Positions 14,202 to 17,616 of a stretch of 17,616 nucleotides of DNA are shown here, piece by piece (the stretch's first letter is position 1; each line of letters opens with the position of its first letter). Origin of the DNA: an uncultured Synergistaceae bacterium (GTDB lineage: Bacteria > Synergistota > Synergistia > Synergistales > Aminobacteriaceae). Under the pieces are notes generated by a model that saw only the letters and a list, made by a program, of their open reading frames with translations, was not told the DNA's origin and did no database searches. The position numbers and the translations under genes are program-made. The stretch spans positions 1 through 17,616 of the forward strand of contig CALMZW010000235.1 of NCBI GenBank assembly GCA_937870605.1, written 5' to 3'.

Positions 14202-15551
14202 GTGGCGGAAGGAAGTTTCGAGAGAAAACCTCCGTACAGTCTCGAAGCCGAGCGGGCCGTTCTCGGCGCGTGCCTGATGGATCGGGACGCCTTGAACCTC
14301 GTCACCGAGATGCTTTCGGCCGAGGATTTCTACGACCTGTCGAACCGGACCGCGTATGAATTGATCCTCGATATGTCCCAGAAGGATGTCGCGGTCGACC
14401 CGCTGACGCTTCTGGAGGAGATGTCCCGCTCGGGGAAGGGCGATCGCCTCGGGGGACAGCCCTTTGTCGCGTCGCTCGTCGATCAGGTGTCGAGCACGGC
14501 GAACGCGGAGTTTTATGCGCGCATCGTCAAGGACAAGGGCATTCACAGGCGGCTCATCGCGGCCGGAACGAGCATTACCCGTCTGGGTTATTCGGAGGAT
14601 ATGGACGTCGAGGAAATCCTGGAAGAAGCGGAGCGGGCGGTCTTCGAGATCGCGATGCACCGCAACAGGACGAATTTCCGTTCCATAGCGGATGTCCTCG
14701 GCCAGGCGTTCCATACGATCGAAGAGCAGTATCACCGATCCGATCAGGACGTTCTCGGACTGCCGTCGGGGTTCGCCGAATTCGACAGGATGACCGGCGG
14801 CTTTCAGCCGGGAAGCCTGAATATCATCGCCGCCCGCCCGTCCATGGGAAAGACGGCGCTCGCGATCAATATGGCGCAGTATTGCGGCGTCTCGCGCGGC
14901 GCTCCGGTGCTGATCTTCAGCCTCGAAATGGGCGCGGAGCAGCTCGTGCAGCGAATGCTCGGCGCGGAAGCGCGCATCAACATCCACGAGCTTCGCACCG
15001 GGGCGTTCGCGGAGTCCGCCTGGGACGATCTCGCGAACGCCGCCGGCAGGCTTTCTTCGGCGCCGATTTATATCGACGACAGTTCGATGCTCTCGACGCT
15101 CGAATTCCGTGCGCGGTGCCGGCGTTTCCAGTCCCGCTACAAGAATGTGGGACTGGTTGTCGTCGACTATTTGCAGCTCATGAGCTACGCGCGGAAGATC
15201 GACAACAAGCAGCAGGAAGTCGCGGAAATATCGCGGGCGCTGAAGGGCGTCGCGCGGGAGCTCAACGTTCCGATCATCGCGCTCTCGCAGCTCTCGCGGG
15301 CCGTGGAGCAGCGAACCGACAAGAAACCGCAGCTTTCCGACCTCCGCGACAGCGGCGCGATCGAACAGGACGCGGATATCGTCGTTTTGCTCTACCGACC
15401 GGGGTATTACGATTCCCCGGGCCAGGATGACGAAGAAAATCCGCTTGCCTATCTGAACATCGCGAAGCACCGGAACGGCCCGACAGGCGAAGTGCAGCTC
15501 GTGTTCCTGAGAGAATATACGAAATTCGAGAATCCGGCGCGATCCTACTAG
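14202..15551 (+). CDS. dnaB: Replicative DNA helicase DnaB
   Basis: DnaB is the hexameric helicase that unwinds DNA at the replication fork. The protein has 449 residues. The N-terminal domain begins PPYSLEAERAVLGACLMD (10-27), as in most DnaB proteins. The RecA-like domain carries Walker A ARPSMGKT (211-218, K217) and FSLEMGAEQLVQRML (239-253). Walker B VVVDYLQLM (319-327) and the glutamine/arginine-finger region SQLSRAVEQR (362-371) follow, then LRDSGAIEQDADIV. It ends YTKFENPARSY. There is no sign of an intein. The start is GTG 14202, two bases after the rplI stop and without a strong ribosome-binding site, so translation probably depends on coupling to rplI. Confidence 0.97.
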   Translation: MAEGSFERKPPYSLEAERAVLGACLMDRDALNLVTEMLSAEDFYDLSNRTAYELILDMSQKDVAVDPLTLLEEMSRSGKGDRLGGQPFVASLVDQVSSTANAEFYARIVKDKGIHRRLIAAGTSITRLGYSEDMDVEEILEEAERAVFEIAMHRNRTNFRSIADVLGQAFHTIEEQYHRSDQDVLGLPSGFAEFDRMTGGFQPGSLNIIAARPSMGKTALAINMAQYCGVSRGAPVLIFSLEMGAEQLVQRMLGAEARINIHELRTGAFAESAWDDLANAAGRLSSAPIYIDDSSMLSTLEFRARCRRFQSRYKNVGLVVVDYLQLMSYARKIDNKQQEVAEISRALKGVARELNVPIIALSQLSRAVEQRTDKKPQLSDLRDSGAIEQDADIVVLLYRPGYYDSPGQDDEENPLAYLNIAKHRNGPTGEVQLVFLREYTKFENPARSY

Positions 15552-15586
15552 GTGGTTTTAGCGACTCGCCATGGGAAAACAGGCGG

Positions 15587-15592
15587 TATGAT
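15587..15592 (+). promoter_or_regulatory. Possible -10 element of parB
   Basis: The hexamer TATGAT (15587-15592) matches TATAAT at five of six positions and lies 30 bases before the parB start, within the 71-base gap after dnaB. No good -35 box is visible at 16-18 bases upstream. I see no terminator in this gap, so parB may also be read through from dnaB. Confidence 0.35.
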
Positions 15593-15622
15593 AGTGCGGA
15601 AACATAAAGGGAGCGAGGAACG

Positions 15623-16480
15623 ATGTCAGGCATGATGAACTTCCTTCAGGATGACGGAATTCCGAAGAAACCGGAGCTTGCGCATATTCCGGTCGGATCG
15701 ATTCTTCCGAATCCCCGGCAGCCCCGCCAGCATTTCGATGCGGACGAACTCGCGCAGCTTGCCGACTCCATACGTGAAGTCGGCGTGTTGCAGCCTATTG
15801 TCGTCTGCAGACAGGATCAGGGGTATGAACTGGTCGCGGGAGAGCGGCGGCTCCGTGCGGCGAAACTCGCCGGACTCGAGACCATCCCCGCCTTGATCGC
15901 CGAGGTGACCCCTTCCGAACAGCAAATCTTCGCACTTGTGGAAAACATCCACAGAAGCAACCTCTCCGCCGTCGAGGAAGCCCAGTGTTTTCGGGACATC
16001 CTCGACCGGACGGGCTGGACGCAGGTCGACACCGCCCGAAGAGTCGGGCTTTCGCAGGCATCTCTCGCCAACAAGCTCCGGTTGCTTCGCCTCGACCAGG
16101 AGGTCCAGAAGCTTGTCATCGAGGGACGTCTCGGAGAACGTCAGGCACGCGCGCTTGTCGGTCTTCCCGAGGAAGAGCAGCGTTCGCTCGCGAAAGAGGC
16201 CGTGGAGAAGAGCACCCCTGCGGAAGACTTCGAACGGCTCGCGAGGGAAAAGGCGCCGAAGGGAACACGGCGTTCCGGACGGAAACAGAACCTTCCGTTT
16301 GCGGGACCCGACGGGCCGACGGGCGAGCTTTTGAAGGAGCTCGCGGCGCTGGTCGAAGGGAATCGCAAGAAGGGAATCCCGATCGCCTGGAAGGTCAAGG
16401 AACTTGCGCAACGCGAACTCGTCGTCGAAATAACGGTGGATCTCTCGAAGCGAATGGATTCAAACGAGGAAAGGCAGTGA
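15623..16480 (+). CDS. ParB/Spo0J-family partition protein
   Basis: This 285-residue protein is of the ParB family, the CTP-dependent DNA clamps that bind parS sites and organise or segregate chromosomes. The N-terminal domain has PNPRQPRQHFDADELAQLADSI (29-50), GVLQPIVV (54-61), the nucleotide-binding box ELVAGERRLRAAKLAG (69-84, GERR 73-76) and LVENIHRSNLSAVEEAQCF (105-123). A helix-turn-helix at about 132-152 includes TARRVGLSQASLANKLRLL. The last 70 residues hold a basic stretch and then a segment that I cannot match with confidence to the usual dimerisation domain. AAAGGGAG (15606-15613) precedes ATG 15623. No parA gene is present in the window and I found no parS-like site. A noc-like or other ParB-family role is possible, so I give no symbol. 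Confidence 0.85.
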   Translation: MSGMMNFLQDDGIPKKPELAHIPVGSILPNPRQPRQHFDADELAQLADSIREVGVLQPIVVCRQDQGYELVAGERRLRAAKLAGLETIPALIAEVTPSEQQIFALVENIHRSNLSAVEEAQCFRDILDRTGWTQVDTARRVGLSQASLANKLRLLRLDQEVQKLVIEGRLGERQARALVGLPEEEQRSLAKEAVEKSTPAEDFERLAREKAPKGTRRSGRKQNLPFAGPDGPTGELLKELAALVEGNRKKGIPIAWKVKELAQRELVVEITVDLSKRMDSNEERQ

Positions 16481-16487
16481 TCGTGCG

Positions 16488-17616
16488 GTGGCGGTGAAAC
16501 GGACGAAAAAACAGGATTCATCATATCCCCCTTCTCTTGAGGCAAATCTTCCGCTCGTTCCGGAACGTTCCCTGACCGTCCTCTGGCTCGTGTGTCTCGC
16601 TCTGCCCAATATCATCTTCTCGGGCGGCTTCTGGTTCCAGACGCTTCATTTGATGAAATGGGTCTTTGCGATGGTTCCCGTCGGGATCGCGTGCTTCATC
16701 GCCGGCTATCGCCTGTTGCGGCATGGAGGCGAGAAGGTTCCGGTGCGCATCGACCTTTTCGGAGCGCTGTGGCTGGTCATGCTTCTCTACATGACGGTGC
16801 AGCCCCTCTGGGTGAACGTCCGGTCGACGCCGACCTTTTTCCGGGAATGGTTCTTCTTCGCGTCGATGTGGGCGATGTACATCCTCACGTACAATGCTTT
16901 TCCCGGTTCGCGTTTCGGCGCGATCGCTCTCGGCGCGGCGCTGAACGGGGCTGTCAGCACATTCTTCGCCGAACTGCAGATCCGCAACCTCAGCGATCCC
17001 TTCCCGTTTATCCTTCCGACGCCCGGGAACTACATCGCCAATACGGGGCAGCAGGAGATGTTCGGCCTGTGGCTCGCCATCGCCCTGCTGTGTTCCCTGT
17101 ATCTGTACATTTCCTTCATTCCGGCCATGGAACGCCGAAAGGGGCGTTCGTCGCCGGTCGCCGCGTACTTCGTCCTCGTTCTCATTCTCATCAACGCGTG
17201 GGGGCTTTGGGGAACGACAACGCGATCCGCCCTCGGCGGATTTTTCGCCGCGCTGATCTTCCTCCTGATCCTCTACGTCCGGAGCGGCGACGTGCAACGC
17301 CGACGCCGCTTCTACGCCGGAGTGCTTCTGGTTCTGTTCGCGTTCTCGTGCAGCGTTGCGTTCAATTCTTCAAGGAGCGGATCGCTGAAGAGCAAAGTGC
17401 AGGACCTTTTCGAAAACCCGACGGAGATCGGCGGGCGAGACGGCATCTGGCGGACATCCTGGACGATGTTCACGACGCATCCCGTGCGGGGCGTCGGGCT
17501 GGGACAGTACAAATGGCATTATCTCGACGCGCAGAGGGACACGTTCGCCCGTCACCCGGATCACAAGTTCCAGTACACGCATTGGGCGCACAACGAAATC
17601 CTCCAGTGGTTCTGCG
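16488..17616 (+). CDS. O-antigen ligase/polymerase-type membrane protein, 5' part
   Basis: About 376 residues are visible before the window ends without a stop codon. After a short basic, proline-containing N-terminus the protein has many hydrophobic segments (starting near LTVLWLVCLALPNIIFSGGF). It then shows the Wzy/WaaL-type pattern: GTTTRSALGGFFAALIF in a membrane helix, GRDGIWRTSWTMFTTHPVRGVGLGQY in the large outer loop, and HWAHNEILQWF near the window edge. The conserved arginines and the paired histidines are those expected in this family. Such proteins ligate or polymerise surface glycans on undecaprenyl carriers, or act as bacterial oligosaccharyltransferases; the sequence here does not decide which. 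The start at GTG 16488 is uncertain because GGAAAGG (16469-16474) lies about 13 bases upstream; GTG 16494 is also possible. It begins eight bases after parB. Confidence 0.8.
   Translation, partial: MAVKRTKKQDSSYPPSLEANLPLVPERSLTVLWLVCLALPNIIFSGGFWFQTLHLMKWVFAMVPVGIACFIAGYRLLRHGGEKVPVRIDLFGALWLVMLLYMTVQPLWVNVRSTPTFFREWFFFASMWAMYILTYNAFPGSRFGAIALGAALNGAVSTFFAELQIRNLSDPFPFILPTPGNYIANTGQQEMFGLWLAIALLCSLYLYISFIPAMERRKGRSSPVAAYFVLVLILINAWGLWGTTTRSALGGFFAALIFLLILYVRSGDVQRRRRFYAGVLLVLFAFSCSVAFNSSRSGSLKSKVQDLFENPTEIGGRDGIWRTSWTMFTTHPVRGVGLGQYKWHYLDAQRDTFARHPDHKFQYTHWAHNEILQWFC

Noticed and set aside
14181..15470. A 429-codon open frame on the minus strand, antisense to dnaB
   Set aside because: It lies fully opposite a clear DnaB gene, has the charged, Arg/Asp-rich composition of a codon-bias shadow, and has no recognisable domain.
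1..17616. Insertion sequence, prophage, CRISPR, tRNA, toxin-antitoxin or defence genes
   Set aside because: I looked for transposase or integrase motifs, spaced direct repeats and tRNA-like cloverleaves and saw none. Every long stretch is covered by core genes with normal motifs.

Overview
The window is GC-rich bacterial chromosome with densely packed genes, all on the + strand. The gene order is a branched-chain amino-acid ABC transporter, then pgsA, secA, a DUF3857-like exported protein, argS and an FtsB/DivIC-like gene, then rpsF-ssb-rpsR, a YybS-type membrane protein, rplI, dnaB, parB and an O-antigen-ligase-type gene. This fits an amino-acid-using, diderm anaerobe. Synergistota is my best guess, from the liv operon, the secA/argS spacing gene and the surface-polysaccharide gene. 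It is an inference from gene content and order, not from a phylogenetic marker.

Positions 1-4163: liv operon. The 3' part of a substrate-binding protein gene is followed by a strong terminator-like hairpin. Then come livH, livM, livG and livF, which overlap one another by 1, 4 and 8 bases. The operon closes with an intrinsic terminator at 4135-4163. The product imports leucine/isoleucine/valine or related amino acids.

Positions 4166-4885: pgsA (phosphatidylglycerophosphate synthase), with its own promoter just after the liv terminator. An imperfect 64-base inverted repeat follows it. Positions 4937-11550: secA, an exported DUF3857-like protein with a degenerate transglutaminase-like segment, argS and a small FtsB/DivIC-like septum protein. 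They are closely spaced and probably transcribed from an extended -10 promoter in front of secA.

Positions 11536-12774: a clear promoter overlaps the end of the FtsB-like gene and drives rpsF, ssb and rpsR. The leader is short and can fold so that the rpsF ribosome-binding site is partly paired. An intrinsic terminator ends this unit. Positions 12800-15551: the YybS-like gene, rplI and dnaB are tightly coupled, in the order known from Firmicutes but without gdpP (yybT) between yybS and rplI. Positions 15587-17616: parB, then the start of a membrane protein of the O-antigen ligase/polymerase family that runs off the window.

The content is core: translation, replication, secretion, phospholipid synthesis, division and nutrient uptake. 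I found no mobile element, CRISPR array, tRNA, rRNA or defence system, and no convincing new multi-gene system. The points most worth a second look are the structured element at 4822-4885, the rpsF leader fold, the catalytically dead transglutaminase-like protein, and the ParB without a ParA neighbour.
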